From Panopea generosa (taxonomy: Eukaryota; Mollusca; Bivalvia; Adapedonta; Hiatellidae): 64,000 bases of DNA. How positions within the stretch are numbered: position 1 is the stretch's first letter; each line of letters begins with the position of its first letter. The translations under genes and the position numbers were made by a program. The notes below the pieces were generated by a model that had not been told where the DNA came from, did not search any database, and saw nothing but the letters and a program-made list of their open reading frames with translations. Below are positions 37,180 to 49,319 of the stretch, piece by piece. The stretch covers positions 9,929,544 to 9,993,543 of the forward strand of contig CM055895.1 of assembly GCA_029582155.1 (NCBI GenBank), in the 5' to 3' direction.

Positions 37180-37232
<53 letters not shown>

Positions 37233-37390
37233 TAAACTTATCAAATAAACCAACTTAGCTACTTACTTACTTATTTACATACAAACTTACATGTAAAATT
37301 TCCTTACCTATGTTATACTTACTATTTTACTTTCTTACCTTTTTTCGTACCTACTTGCTTACTGACTTACTTACTGAATAACATTCATAA
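37060..37390 (+). repeat. ACTT tetranucleotide tract in C2
   Basis: A pure TTAC run of about 14 units (37175-37231) lies within degenerate ACTT/ACTG units. It is at the same relative place as in the other copies of the unit. Confidence 0.93.
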
Positions 37391-38089
37391 TTCTAGCGTT
37401 ACACATACTTTGTAATGTCAACAGTTGTAATAGATTGCATCCCTTAAAGCTCTCTTAGTCTGATTTATAGTATATGGATAGCATAAACATTTCATGAGGC
37501 TTCAGGTCTGTCTACACACGTGATCGTTATTATAGATGTAAGCTTTTAATACATTACAGACGACTAAAATGTAAATGCAGACCATGCGTTAGCTTCCGGT
37601 TAACAATAGATAAATCGTTTGCCCCTCGGCAGAGGCAATTCGCTATACAAGCAAATTTATTGTATGTATTTTATTATTTTGGAAAAGTAGATGATAAAAC
37701 GCATGCAACATATAATACCGTCCACTTTATTTAATCTGAGAGAAATGATTTGTGCTTTTTATGTAAATATTAGGCATGAATTTTGTTGTTGTTTTTTTGT
37801 TGATGGAAAGTTTGATGAATATAATATAACATAATGAAGAACTTAAGATACATATACAGAACAGGCAAAGACAATTGGTAAGTGAGACAATACAATCATC
37901 TATTTAATGAACAGATAATTATATATATTGTCAAACAAACTTTCTCATCAAATATGTATAAATGGTAAGATTTAAACTATTTTTCTTCACAGTTTTATTG
38001 CTATAACAACCTCTTTGTCGGTGTTTTAAGACTGTGTACTCGTAGTTATCTATATTATAGATCATGGTTAACAGGTCGGTGCCACGGTC

Positions 38090-38400
38090 CGATATCTGAT
38101 TATTTTGACTGACTAACGTTACACTGATCAAACAGAGTTTCAAATCAGGAGCTTTGGAGGAAATTCAAGCAAAGAACAGTCCTAATCCCCACCATCAAAG
38201 AACGCAACATCACGAGACAAACTATGAACTGGAATTCACAATGCCGTAGAAGAGGAGATCGACCAGCCATGACCTGTCAAAAGGACTTTTGAAGCTGAGT
38301 TCGGTCCATTCGGTTTTTGTTGGGAGAAGCAAAGCATTCAGCACGAAACAGAGCCAGATTTAGAACGAAAGTGAAGGTCCCATGGACAAAGATGATTAAG
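38090..38400 (+). mobile_element. LINE 3' coding tail inside C2
   Basis: This copy preserves the diagnostic block best: ELWRKFKQ, then ITRQTMNWNSQCRRRGDRPAMTC, close to the ITRQALDWNPQGRRRRGRPRTTW ending of some LINE proteins. It has frame breaks and is equivalent to 32213 and 45340. Confidence 0.7.
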
Positions 38401-38529
38401 TAAATAACGTTACACAATAAATGAAATGGATGCACATTTATACAATTGGGGTGTAATCTTTAAATAAAGTGGTATTTAATGATTATCGGTTATATTATTA
38501 CATAGTAATTATACAACATTTGAATAGAA

Positions 38530-38670
38530 TATGTAGCCAGGCCTGGTTCGCTCAGTCGGTAACACATCTGCCTACCAATCCAGGGGTCGTGAGTTATCAT
38601 CTACTTGTGAAGATGGGTGCGGTCGAGTTCTGGTTAACCTTCGAGAATACCAGGAAAGGGTGATTATTTT
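38530..38670 (+). mobile_element. tRNA-like SINE in C2
   Basis: GCCTGGTTCGCTCAGTCGGTAACACATCTGCC is an excellent tRNA D-arm and anticodon-stem sequence, followed by TACCAATCCAGGGGTCGTGAGTTATC, a slightly altered anticodon and T arm. The body CATCTACTTGTGAAGATGGGTG and GAATACCAGGAAAG follows. No acceptor-stem pairing is present at the 3' side, so it is a SINE and not a tRNA gene. Confidence 0.72.
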
Positions 38671-39939
38671 CACCGAGTTAAGGTTTGTGCATAAAATCAC
38701 GCTAAATATTCAAACAAAAAACACAAATATAAGAAGTGTTATTACTGGTCAATACTGAATATTCCAAACGCTCTAGTTTCTCTAAAAAAAACACAAAAAC
38801 AATTAGGTAAATCAATAAAATTATACAGTGTAACCTATCATATTATATTGTCATTAAGATGGGTTTTTTTTAGAAAGTTTTCAGATATCCACGTAGGCGA
38901 ATCTTATATCTTAAGTAAAAGTTGCATATGTGGTAAGAAACCGTTATCCCTTTTGCTATCCTATGGATACGTTGAATGATCCATTGTATCCATTTGTATA
39001 ATGATGCTCATTTTAAGTTCAGTTTCATATGTATACAAGATTTATATCTTAGTAAAAAATAGATTTTGACATAGATACATAAAACATCTTAAAAATGAAA
39101 TGGCACAAAAACGAGCATAACAACATATTTCCTTTTTCATGATCACTTTCATTTTAGATAATAAACGATAATGTCTTAGCTGAAATAAAAAAATCTAATA
39201 ACTTTAATTTGACAAGCCAACTTATTTAACACATTGTTCTAGTAATCACTGATTGTAGTACTTACAACACTGGACGAATTACGACATTTCCAATTTGTTC
39301 TGAAAATAATAATGTTTGATTTGTTTTTAATAATATTCATGTATACAGTAATCTGTGCAACTGTCTTTCGTAGAAATGTGTCTTCAAGGTGTAGCAGTAT
39401 CCTTTATCGCAATATATTCTTCAATTGCAAAACTTTGCTATAACACACCATCTGGCACCATATTGCATAAAACTATCTAATTTCAATAACACTTGCTTTA
39501 TACAATTGACAATATTTGAGCTAGCTTTCATATAAAACAAATTTCCTCAAAATTGTCAACTAGTAAAAAATCCTTCTTTTAACAAGAATTATTGTTAACG
39601 ACTGAATCTTTCTATTCAGTTAATTGAGTTCTCATATCAACCCCAAATCCAAATTGGTATCAACTTCATATGTGATTGCAAATCGATCAAATCTTTCATT
39701 TCTGCTGGAGAAGCACACACAAATGCATAACTTTTCGAACAACCCTTGTTTAAAGAAATTGTAGCCCTGTTCACACATTATTCTGAACAGTATTAAATTC
39801 CAATTATTGATGTTCACTTGTAGTTTTATGAGTATAATAAATATTCCTTCTATACAGCAATCCGATTGGTCAGTTAATTTATTTTATCATAGATGAACGA
39901 AATATCAACAGCGGACTATTTCCTATTAAGATTATTATA

Positions 39940-40220
39940 ACATTTGGTAAGTTTTAAACTTTTAGTGGTTGTTTCGGTAGTAGTTCCGTTTATATTTGGA
40001 CAAGGCATTCCAGAAAAACAAACACTACACTTTTGCATCCTTAGGAAAACATTTTTTTAATAGAATTTTGATTTCATAACTTCCTGAAAAGTAGATTGAA
40101 CTCTTTTCATAATACATCTTGTGCTTCTTAAACTATCGATCATTTTTGGACTATTTCGATTTTACGCGGGTGTCGTTATAAGTACTTTTGTTTGTTAACA
40201 ATTTATTTCAGATATATTTT
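39940..40220 (+). repeat. Dispersed module preceding C3, shared with 12240-12620
   Basis: Collinear with the 12-kb copy through TAGTGGTTGTTTCGGTAGTAGTTCCG, AAACAAACACTACAC, GCATCCTTAGGAA and ACTTCCTGAAAAGTAGA. It lies a few hundred bases before C3. The equivalent piece was not found before C1 or C2. Confidence 0.78.
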
Positions 40221-43200
40221 TGTTTTGGAATTGCAAGATTTATGTTATATTCTAAGAGTTACATTATCACGCTTAATATCCATTGGACTAGTTATTGGTC
40301 CAAGATACAAGTTAAGAGGTCGTATTTACTAACAATTCTTGAGAATAGTCTTAGACTTAATCTTGAAAATCCATATTTTAACCTTAGATATCTAGTTTAC
40401 CATGACATATAGAATACTTTTGAGAGACTATTTGAATATACATACACTTGGTGTCCCTATATGCTAGCAAATTTTGGCCTAAATATGGTATTCAAGTGTG
40501 TTTTCCAAAATCAATTAGTGAGTCTAAGAATATTCATAGGAATGGTTGGTGAACACCAGCCCTGGTCAAATATCTAACTAAAGATAACGTCACTTTTTTT
40601 GAACAAAGTAACGCATACTAACATTTTGAATACTAACTTTTCAAAATATGGTATAAGTTAAGAATGCATGCATGCATAACTTATGCAATTAAACATTTTG
40701 CGCTGTAACTAAGACAATACCATGTCCAAAGAACACCATTCTGTAAAATTATATAACTTAACAAAAATATGAATAAAAAGTACATATACATATGTACATA
40801 CATTTCTAACGTTATAGACACCTTTTATAAAATAAAATACCAAAACAGAACGAGATGCATACAGTCTTTGTTGACAGTGAATATTACATTATACATAATA
40901 AAACAATGGTATATCAGAATATATGGTTATTTATGGAATCCAGACAATAGTAACATAATGTACAGTCATGTTGGTTACTACACATCGTTGCGAAAGTGTT
41001 TAATTATAATTACTCGTACACTTTTTAAACAATTGGATACAAATTGAATATTTCACTAGAGAGAATCAGTATGATGATAAAATAACAAAATCGGATATAA
41101 GCAATGAGTAGGTAATAAAACATGTATCAAGGTTAAAAAACAGATGCGTTATTGCATTAAAATGCTGTAAACAACCAACAGTTTTGAATAATGTTTAAGC
41201 ACTCCGAATGTTTAGTGTCAAACAGCCATATGGGAATATTATCAGCTTCATATAAAATAGGTTAGGATTGGAGGAATTCGACAGAAAGACGTTAATTGTA
41301 AAAGTACAATGTTCATAAAATGTGTGTCGGTTATATATATATATATTTATACGAAATTCATGACCTTGTTGTCTGGTAGATTAACATACATGTGCACTTA
41401 ACTACAAAAGAAACCTTACAGTTTTATTTCCTAAATATATGATTTATTGCACGTCCAATTTCATAAAAAAATGTATTGATGTTGAATTATCAACTGGGTA
41501 ACCATTGCCACCATTTAATAGAAATTGTGTGTCCGTGCACACACGCAACGCACAAGAATTGACAACTATATTATTCGCTTTCTCTCGGTCTTTCATGAAT
41601 TGCACTTGGAAAAAGGTTGCACTCATGGTTACAACATATGTTCAGTATAAAGAAAATAGTTAACCAGCAACAACTAACAGGTGGATATCAACGTTCCAAA
41701 ACAGTTGATATGTCTTTATGAATCTCTGACATTTAAGTGAAATAAAAATTGTAAGCATTCTTATGGAGTTGAGTGTAATTCACATACCGGACTGGGATAG
41801 TATAGACACGTTCAGGTGAGACCAGTCAAATAATAGTATATATCAGAAGATAAACGCTTAATGCTTCCATCACAATGATTAAGTAATTCACTTCGCAATA
41901 TAACGGCAACCCTCATGTACTACGTCGTAAAAAAAAAAAGTTGCCGTACTACGGTAGAGCAGGGCACCGGCAAGCGCTTCCGGGTAATAAATCGTCGGTG
42001 TCAACTACACAAGGACTTTGGCGTTATACAAAAACATGTCATCCACTAAAGATTGGCATTTTTCATTGAGCATACTCATTTCTGCGTGTTTTTAATATAG
42101 CATTCTGGACTGAATTGACCATGAATTGATTATGTTGTCAGCATCGAAACAAGTTACGTGTATATTTTAACTAGTGCAGTTAATCACCTTTAAATGATAT
42201 ATAAGACCAAAAAAAGGTCAGATTAATCTGTGAGCGGTTTGTATTTGTACATACAAATGTTATCGTTGTTTAATAGAATTACTTTAAATTCTTCTGTTTA
42301 ATAGGGTTGTAACACATTGTTATATTGCAAAGCATGTTTTTTTGTATGTACTGGTATTATAGACAAAACTATATTTGTTTTAAGCAAGATCTGATTCTTT
42401 TACTGCGTAAAATATGTGTAGGTGGTCTAACATTAATGTTAATACATCACTAGAACAGGAGCTAGCTTATTAACACAATAAGAACATTCATGGAATCAAA
42501 TATCTTGCAACGGGAAAATCCAGAATAATAAATATAACTGTAGCGCTAATGGCAGAGTGAAAAAGAGCTAAAAAATGAATTCTAAACGGATATAATCACT
42601 TTATGTAGTAAATCAGTTTACTGGAAAGGCTGCAAATGTACAATATTACATAAACTATCCTTAAAGTTTGTATATTTTAATTAAGATCGTAATGCATGTA
42701 AAAGATCACTGGTATAGATGAAAGTACATGCTAAACTAATAACCTGACTTAATTGTAAATCATTTCAATACAAACGAAATTAAAATGTTATTGATCTGAC
42801 GTAAACGGTATTGAAGAGTTATCCACAGTATCAAGAGAAATAACATCATATCAGCTTTAAGCTCCGCATTAGAAGTTGTACTCATGTCATTTCAAGTCGA
42901 TTTCCTATATTTTCATCACTTTCGTTTGTTTGCATTGTATTTTAATATTATGATTTTTTGTTGTTTCTATCCAAAATGAGTTGTAGTAGTTTTATTAAAT
43001 AAAACTTTGCAATTTTTGTAAATATTTACGATAAAAAGGCATTACAAAAAGCATTGGCTTTTGAACAATTATATGATTGTTTTCAAAATCATTAACACTT
43101 CAGAAACTATCAGGGATACATGTACCAGTGATTTATTAAACATATATATGGATGATAAAACAACTCAATATACATGTAAATGTTAAAACGTTACGATTCT

Positions 43201-44099
43201 AAGTTTCTTTTTTACTTTTGTTCACGCATTAAATGATAGAACCGCTTTCTAAAGTAAGTGTGGTACATGTAGGAATGAAAGAACACATTAATCACAACGA
43301 GTACTAGTTCAAACAATGGATTACCACAATCAATTCAGTAAAGAAATGAAGATGAAATATATGATGTGTCGATATAAAATGTAAGAGTACAGTTCGGTAC
43401 GATAAGATTATTTCAATTAGTCTGGCGAAAGACGCATGCTAGATGATTAGTTACCTATTTAGAGTGAGATTCGGCGACATCACGTCGCACTTGTTTGCAA
43501 AATGTTCGATAAATCCCTGAAACGCAAGTTGGAATTTTGTAATTTACAATATCTTTGTTTGACGTTTATTGTTAAAACGATAGCTTAAACAAATATTAAA
43601 TATTTCATTTTAAACTTACAAATGGATATATATGGACTTTGGGAACGCAGTTTTTTTTATATGATTAGAAAAAATTCAATAATGGGACAAGTTCTGCAAT
43701 GTAGCCAACACAATATACTGTGCTGTCAATATTCATTATGAAACATTTGTCATGAAATCAGTATTGCTGTAGGTAAAACAACTGTTACAATGTTTGTTTG
43801 TTTTCTATTTCTGCATTAGTTAACTAATACGACAGCCCTATCTTAATTTTTTAAGTATTATTAATAATGAAAATTATAATTACTGTAAATTATGTAAGAC
43901 AATTTTAAATATATATATAACATAGTCTTGTTCATTATTTATATATATCATGTTTATACAATTTATTTTGTATTTTTGATAGTGATTTATACGCCCATCT
44001 GACTGTGCGCTTCATTTCCATATATTGTTTATAAATTTGCGATGTGTTTGGCAATTGAACTGCAACTTTTATACACTATTTACTTACTGGCGGACTGTC

Positions 44100-44356
44100 G
44101 GACATACTTATTTCACTTACTTACTCACTATTTTCTTACTTACTTGCTTGCTTACGTACCTACTTACCTTGTAAAACTTACCCACTCACCCTATCGCTAA
44201 CTTACTCAATCACTTACTTGTTTTTTACTTACTTATCTACATACTTACTTATTTACGTACTTACTTACTTACGAACTTACCTTCTTAGTTATTTACTTAC
44301 AAACTTACTTACTTACTTTCATTTTTACATAGTTATTAACCTATGTAATACTTATC

Positions 44357-44417
<61 letters not shown>

Positions 44418-44575
44418 TCTTTCTTACCTTCTTAATTACGTACTTACTAACTTTCTTACTTTCATTTTACATAGTTACTTACCTATGCAATACTTACTTC
44501 TTACGTACCTCTTTATCTACTTACTAAATTACTTATCTTCTTATATACTTATCTACCTAATTACTTACTTATTAA
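44100..44575 (+). repeat. ACTT tetranucleotide tract in C3
   Basis: Degenerate ACTT units with a pure run of about 15 units at 44352-44416. A 153-residue frame over it, rich in threonine, tyrosine and leucine, is a translation of the repeat. Confidence 0.95.
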
Positions 44576-45339
44576 CAACCATTAATATTTTAACGCTACA
44601 CTTACAATTGGATGTAAACAGTTGTAATATATTGCATCCCTATAGACTTAGTCTGATTTATTGTATATGGATGACATAAAGTGTTTACGAGGCTACAAGT
44701 CTGTCTACACGCGTGGGTCGTTGTGTGGCTCATAAGTATAGATGTAAGATTTTAATAGATTGCAGACGACTAAAATGTAAATGCAGAAGATGTGTTAGCT
44801 TGCGAATTACAATAAATGAACCGTTTGCCCTCGGCAGAGACAATTGCCTCTACCAGTAAATTTAGTATATGTATTTTATCTCTTTGGATAGAGAAGTAGA
44901 TGAAACCCATGCAGCATAAAATGACGTCCGCTTTATTTAATCTGACAGCAATGATTTGTGTTTGTTTTATATGTAATATTTAGGCAAGGATTTTGTTGTT
45001 TGTTGTTGGATATTTTAATGAATATAATACAATATTACGATTTACTTAAGAACCAATGGAAGCATTAGTTACTAGGGGACACGTTTAAGCAAACTGTATT
45101 GTATATATATGGACAACAGATATAGAAAAGAGCAAAGATAAGTGGTGAGACATTACGATCATCCATTTTAATTGCATTTATTTCATATACATTCATATTT
45201 AAACAAACGTTTTCATGAAATATGTAGAAATATGTACGGTCGGATTTGAACTATTTTTCTTCACAGTTGTATTGATAAAATAACGTTACCGTCGGTAGTG
45301 TATGTTATCCATAACTTATAGATCAAGGTTTAAAGGTCA

Positions 45340-45520
45340 GATATATGATAAGTGTCACTGATGTCACACTGGCCAAACAATTTCCAAAAAGGGGCTTTTG
45401 AGGAAAACCAAGTAGAACCCAGTTTTCATCACCACCAGCAAACAACGCAGCATCACCAGACAAAATTTGGACTGGTTTTACAAGATTAGAAAAGAGGTCA
45501 TTTATGTGTAGGTTGATTCT
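45340..45520 (+). mobile_element. LINE 3' coding tail inside C3
   Basis: CATCACCAGACAAAATTTGGACTGG encodes ITRQNLDW in the same context as 38090-38400 and 32213-32545, but the copy is cut off shortly after. The 155-residue frame on the opposite strand (45323-45790) is a chance frame. Confidence 0.6.
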
Positions 45521-45524
45521 ACTG

Positions 45525-45605
45525 AAAGTTTGAATGAGGTAACAGTTTAGTAAGCGGTCAATTCCTATGAGTTGTGGGACATACATGCATAGATATTGTT
45601 TCTTG
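45525..45605 (+). repeat. Dispersed module, copy 3 of 4 (partial)
   Basis: CTGAAAGTTTGAATGAGGTAACAGTTTAGTAAGCGGTCAATTCCTATGA and GTGGGACATAC match the second half of the module at 33500-33600. It directly follows the truncated end of C3. Confidence 0.7.
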
Positions 45606-46124
45606 TGGATATCTGACACGTGTTTTTGATGGAATGCTGATTTATTTCTCCGTATAATCATAAGTATTGTAATGGTAGACCCTGGTGACGTTATTGCTCT
45701 ATGTGTTAGTAGCATATATATTTGTATATATATATATTTTGCCTTGGATGTGACAGCATGGTGTGATGTATAGAGATCATGAGAATTCAACGTGAGAACG
45801 GCAAAGTTTTCATATCATTTACTTTTTTCGGTCGTTGTCACAGGTGATATTCTTCTAAACAAAACAACGTAATTAAGTCATTTTTTCTGTAAGCAAAGCA
45901 AAGCATGATTATACAGTAAAATATTCGTTACAAGAAATATAAATGTTAACAGTAAAGCGGGATAATTTGTAGAAAGGCATACTTGTAGTTGGAAAAAATA
46001 CTAGACTTAGTGTGTTTGTATTAATGGCCTGTAATTTATCAATTTAGGTATGGAAACCAAATCATAAAAAGTGTACTATTCATGTTTATTCTTATTTGTT
46101 TTGTTGCGATTGCGAAATAAGTTC

Positions 46125-46310
46125 TTACAACTTTTACAAATCACGCTCGAAGTCAGCCTTGGTAGAACCAATACTCATCAAAATCGGAGAAAAATATCTT
46201 GCGCATCGACACCACACATTTCCGCGGAGATGGATCGAACCCACGATCCTCTAATCATGGGTTCGATGCTCATCTATTGGACCACGCGCTCTACAAACGG
46301 AGCTATGTAA
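46125..46310 (-). mobile_element. tRNA-derived SINE
   Basis: On the minus strand a tRNA-like head begins GCTCCGTTTGTAGAGCGCGTGG (about 46302), includes GAACCCATGATTAGAGGATCG and ends in a perfect B box in GTGGGTTCGATCC (about 46227-46239). The body that follows includes a TTGGTTCTACCAAGG-like motif near 46160, the usual central motif of these SINEs. No matching acceptor stem or CCA-side pairing is seen. Confidence 0.7.
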
Positions 46311-48509
46311 GTATGTGAAACAAAACATATATAACATGCATCAATTGCTATGAAAAACATTTTGCTTCAATATATCCAACATATCATCATATCGTGTCTA
46401 GTTAATTTGCATCCTGAAAGTAATCTAAGTTTATGTAAATCACGATAACAGTCTTTGAAATTCCGAAAGTGTCTCGTGTCTCCTTGTGGTCTCACTTAAG
46501 AATTACCTCCCTTACGTCACGGTTGCAAGATTAGAGCTGTGTTATCGGTTGGGCATTATTATTGTTGAAAATGCATAATAGTGTTATATTTCTTTGTACG
46601 ATTAAGAACATTGGAACACTTTCAAGAGTCTTGCTAAGTTTGGATAACATTAGGTTCTGTTTGTTGAAGCTTTAGCAGTTTAAAGATGCGTAGTGATACA
46701 CTGCAATAAATGGGCCTACTTGTGAAAATTTAACGGGTGTCATCAAACTATCGAAATTGCGAAAAATCAACCTGGTCAACCTTATATATTTTTTCTGCGT
46801 ATTTGAACCAGCAGAGGACTATCTATGAACAAAGCACTTTTTGAACCATTGGTAATGTGTTCAGTGTTCCAGAAGAGATGTTCTCTATATATAGAACAGT
46901 GCAAAATTAATTGTTGTGTGAGACGTTGTCTATTTCCAAATGTTTTGGAAAATACTTTCTCATATGCAGAGACTGGACAAATTATTTCGAGTTAAAGTAT
47001 GTTCGAGAAAAGTATTGTTCAACATCATACCATCAGCATACCATACATAATAGAATTTCGGCCAGACCTGATTAGTGATTCGAGCTAGATATTGTGCTCC
47101 AGCAATCATTGTTCTACTGTACCTGACATTTAACGTATTTTGTCAAAAAGTAACAAAGCAATTTCCTTGAACTTTGAACTTGAATCAGAAGGAACATTTA
47201 CACTATCGAAGGTCAATACATACTTGTAATTGTCTGTTAATGTCGCATACAACGTTAAATTTGATAATGCCAGTCAAAGTATGACAAATATATTGGAAAT
47301 ACAAAAGTGGCGGATAAGCTTTTCCATTCAGTATATTTTCTAACCAGAAGAGTAAAATGTGTTTACGTACATGTATATCAGAATTCAAAAGGAGTGTTTC
47401 TGAAGATTTATGAGCATTTAATTAATTTAACTCAAAACATAATCTTGTTCAAATTTAAAAAAATGTCGATGTTAACGAATATATGTGTTGAAAACACTAA
47501 ATCTATTTAATCTTTCAAGATCCTAAGGATAAACTCCACAGTTACCTCCTCGTTTTCCGACCCGTTGTGAGTATCAATACTACGGAGCCACAATACTCAT
47601 ATAATTTCATATACTAGTATGTATATATATACTCTGTTTCAATTATTATGTTTTATTTCTCATATTTTCAAGAACATATAGTTGTTTTACGTCATGCATA
47701 TTCATGACTTTGTGACAAAAAGTTTAAGTTAGTCCCCCAACTGACCTAGCGATGCAATGACAGAGTCAACAATGCTCAATTTGCAACATTCGAAAGGTTT
47801 CGACAGTCGATAAATGGTTTCAGTTAAAGAGAGAGCAAGGTTCTTCATTCGACATCATTTCAAATTATCAAAATCTTCATTGATATTTTTTCTTTATAAA
47901 ATCTGAAAACCATTTTAATGAGCGTCAGTAAAATCAGGTAAAAATGCGAATTTGAAGACTATGGTAACGTCAGGTTTATATAATACAATTGGCGCTTGAA
48001 CGACGAGAAGTGATGTTATAGAAAACTAACTAGCAATCAGATTATTCGGTTTGTAAAATGGACGAATATGCGTTTCATCATGCATATTAAGTCCTAATAC
48101 AGAGCTATAAATAAGATGACATTAACAAAAATCAAAATCAATCTAATTATATAGATGATTTAATGGATTTGAGATAGTTTGGTATAAATTGTTCAGGCAT
48201 CACATATTAGACAGAGTTTTCCATTTTTATATACTTAAAATATGTTCACCAGAAATGTATGTTCTGTTTTTAAATAGTATTGTTTTACGCCATTTATTTA
48301 ATTATCACACTCAACGTTGATAAAGAGTACATTATAGTTTATCTCTCATTGAAATCGCTTGTTGACATGTAGATTAAACATGATACATACGACTGCAATT
48401 TCAAAGTGAATTCCGTTTTTCAATAAAGCTTTCAAAACATTTTTAAATAAGTTATTTTCAACGAACTTGTCCAGACTGTCAATCAAAATATTGACCTGCG
48501 TATAGTCAG
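46311..48509. other. AT-rich stretch, no gene seen
   Basis: No frame with protein character was found. The segment at 47270-47350 weakly resembles 10690-10770, which suggests another old dispersed repeat. Nothing else was recognised. Confidence 0.45.
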
Positions 48510-49180
48510 AAGTGAGTAAGTGAAGACACGGTGCTGTGCTAATGGTGCGCTCAAAGTTTAAAAGTACATACTAATAGTTTCCCTATTCTAGATTCGATGT
48601 GTATTGTCAGTTATATGGAAGTGTCCATACAATTCTTTGCTAATGGCGCGCTCCACATTTTATCAGTAGACGTTAGAATCCAAAGTTGCTTATTTCTGGA
48701 TACGATGTGTCTAATCAGTTGTAAAGTAGTTTCATTGTAATACTTTCCTAATGGTGCACTCTCTTTTTTATCAGTAGACGTTTGAATCCATAGTTTCTTA
48801 TTTCTGGATTCGATGTGTATAGTCAGTTGTAAGGATGTGTACATACACTACTTTGCTAATGGGGTGCTCCACATTTTACCAGTAGACGTTTGAATCCATA
48901 GTTTTCCAATTCTGATTTCGATGTGTATAGTCAGTGTTAAGGAAGTGTCCATACAATATTTTGTTTATGGTGCACTCAACGTTTGACTCCATAATTTACT
49001 ATTTCATGATCCGATATGTATATTCAGATGTAAAGAAGTTTCCCTACGATACTTTGCTAATGTTGCACTTCACGTTTTACTAGTAGACGTTCGATTCAAA
49101 GTTTACTATTTCTGGATTCGATAAGTATAGTCAGTTATAAGGAAGGGTTTTACAATTCGTTGCTAATGCTATCAGTAGAC
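48510..49180 (+). repeat. 108-bp minisatellite array, about 6 units
   Basis: CGATGT or a variant (after GGATT) recurs at 48595, 48703, 48811, 48919, 49012 and 49119; the first three spacings are exactly 108 and one unit has lost about 15 bases. Each unit has GTCAGTTGTAAGGAAGTGTCC, TTTGCTAATGGTGCACTC, CAGTAGACGTTTGAATCC and TAGTTTCTTATTTCTGG. A 77-residue frame on the minus strand reflects the 36-codon period. Confidence 0.95.
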
Positions 49181-49319
49181 GGTTTTGCTAATTCTAAATC
49201 CTATATATTCAATCTTTAAACTACACACTTACCTGCCTTAACAAGATTGCCAACATCTGTTTAAATAAATATTACCTATCCTTTTAGGTCCATGTTTTAA
49301 GATATCAACACTTATTCCT

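Larger units (their letters stand above)
33720..39290 (+). repeat. Composite repeat unit, copy C2
   Basis: This is the second direct copy, collinear with C1 from GACACACCGTTCTCTGGAATTG (33821) to TTGACAAGCCAACTTATTTAACACATTG (39210). It retains the uninterrupted target sequence of the C1 LINE (TATAATATTTT at 36942-36952), so it represents the empty state. It lacks the 25680-26460 block of C1. It carries its own SINE (35045), 28-bp minisatellite (35549), tetranucleotide tract (37060), LINE tail (38090) and tRNA-like SINE (38530). No host gene was found in it. Confidence 0.85.
40640..45520 (+). repeat. Composite repeat unit, copy C3
   Basis: This is the third direct copy, from about GAATGCATGCATGCATAACTT (40661) through GAACACCATTCTGTAAAATTATATAACTTAA to the LINE tail at 45340-45520. 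It is shorter than C1 and C2: the SINE-bearing end is replaced by the dispersed module at 45525. It includes a segment (43120-43700) present in the inverted copy C0 but missing from C1 and C2, and a private stretch (about 41640-42200). No host gene was identified. Confidence 0.82.

Noticed and set aside
38530-38610. A genuine tRNA gene
   Set aside because: The D and anticodon arms look good, but the acceptor stem has no 3' partner and the sequence runs on into a SINE body shared with 32690.
44218-44679. 153-residue frame rich in tyrosine, leucine and threonine
   Set aside because: It is the ACTT tract of C3; the non-repetitive end shows no family resemblance.
45323-45790. 155-residue frame on the minus strand
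   Set aside because: It crosses the LINE tail in antisense and the dispersed module, with no recognisable domain.
46225-46305. A genuine tRNA gene on the minus strand
   Set aside because: A and B boxes are present, but the acceptor stem does not pair and a SINE body follows.
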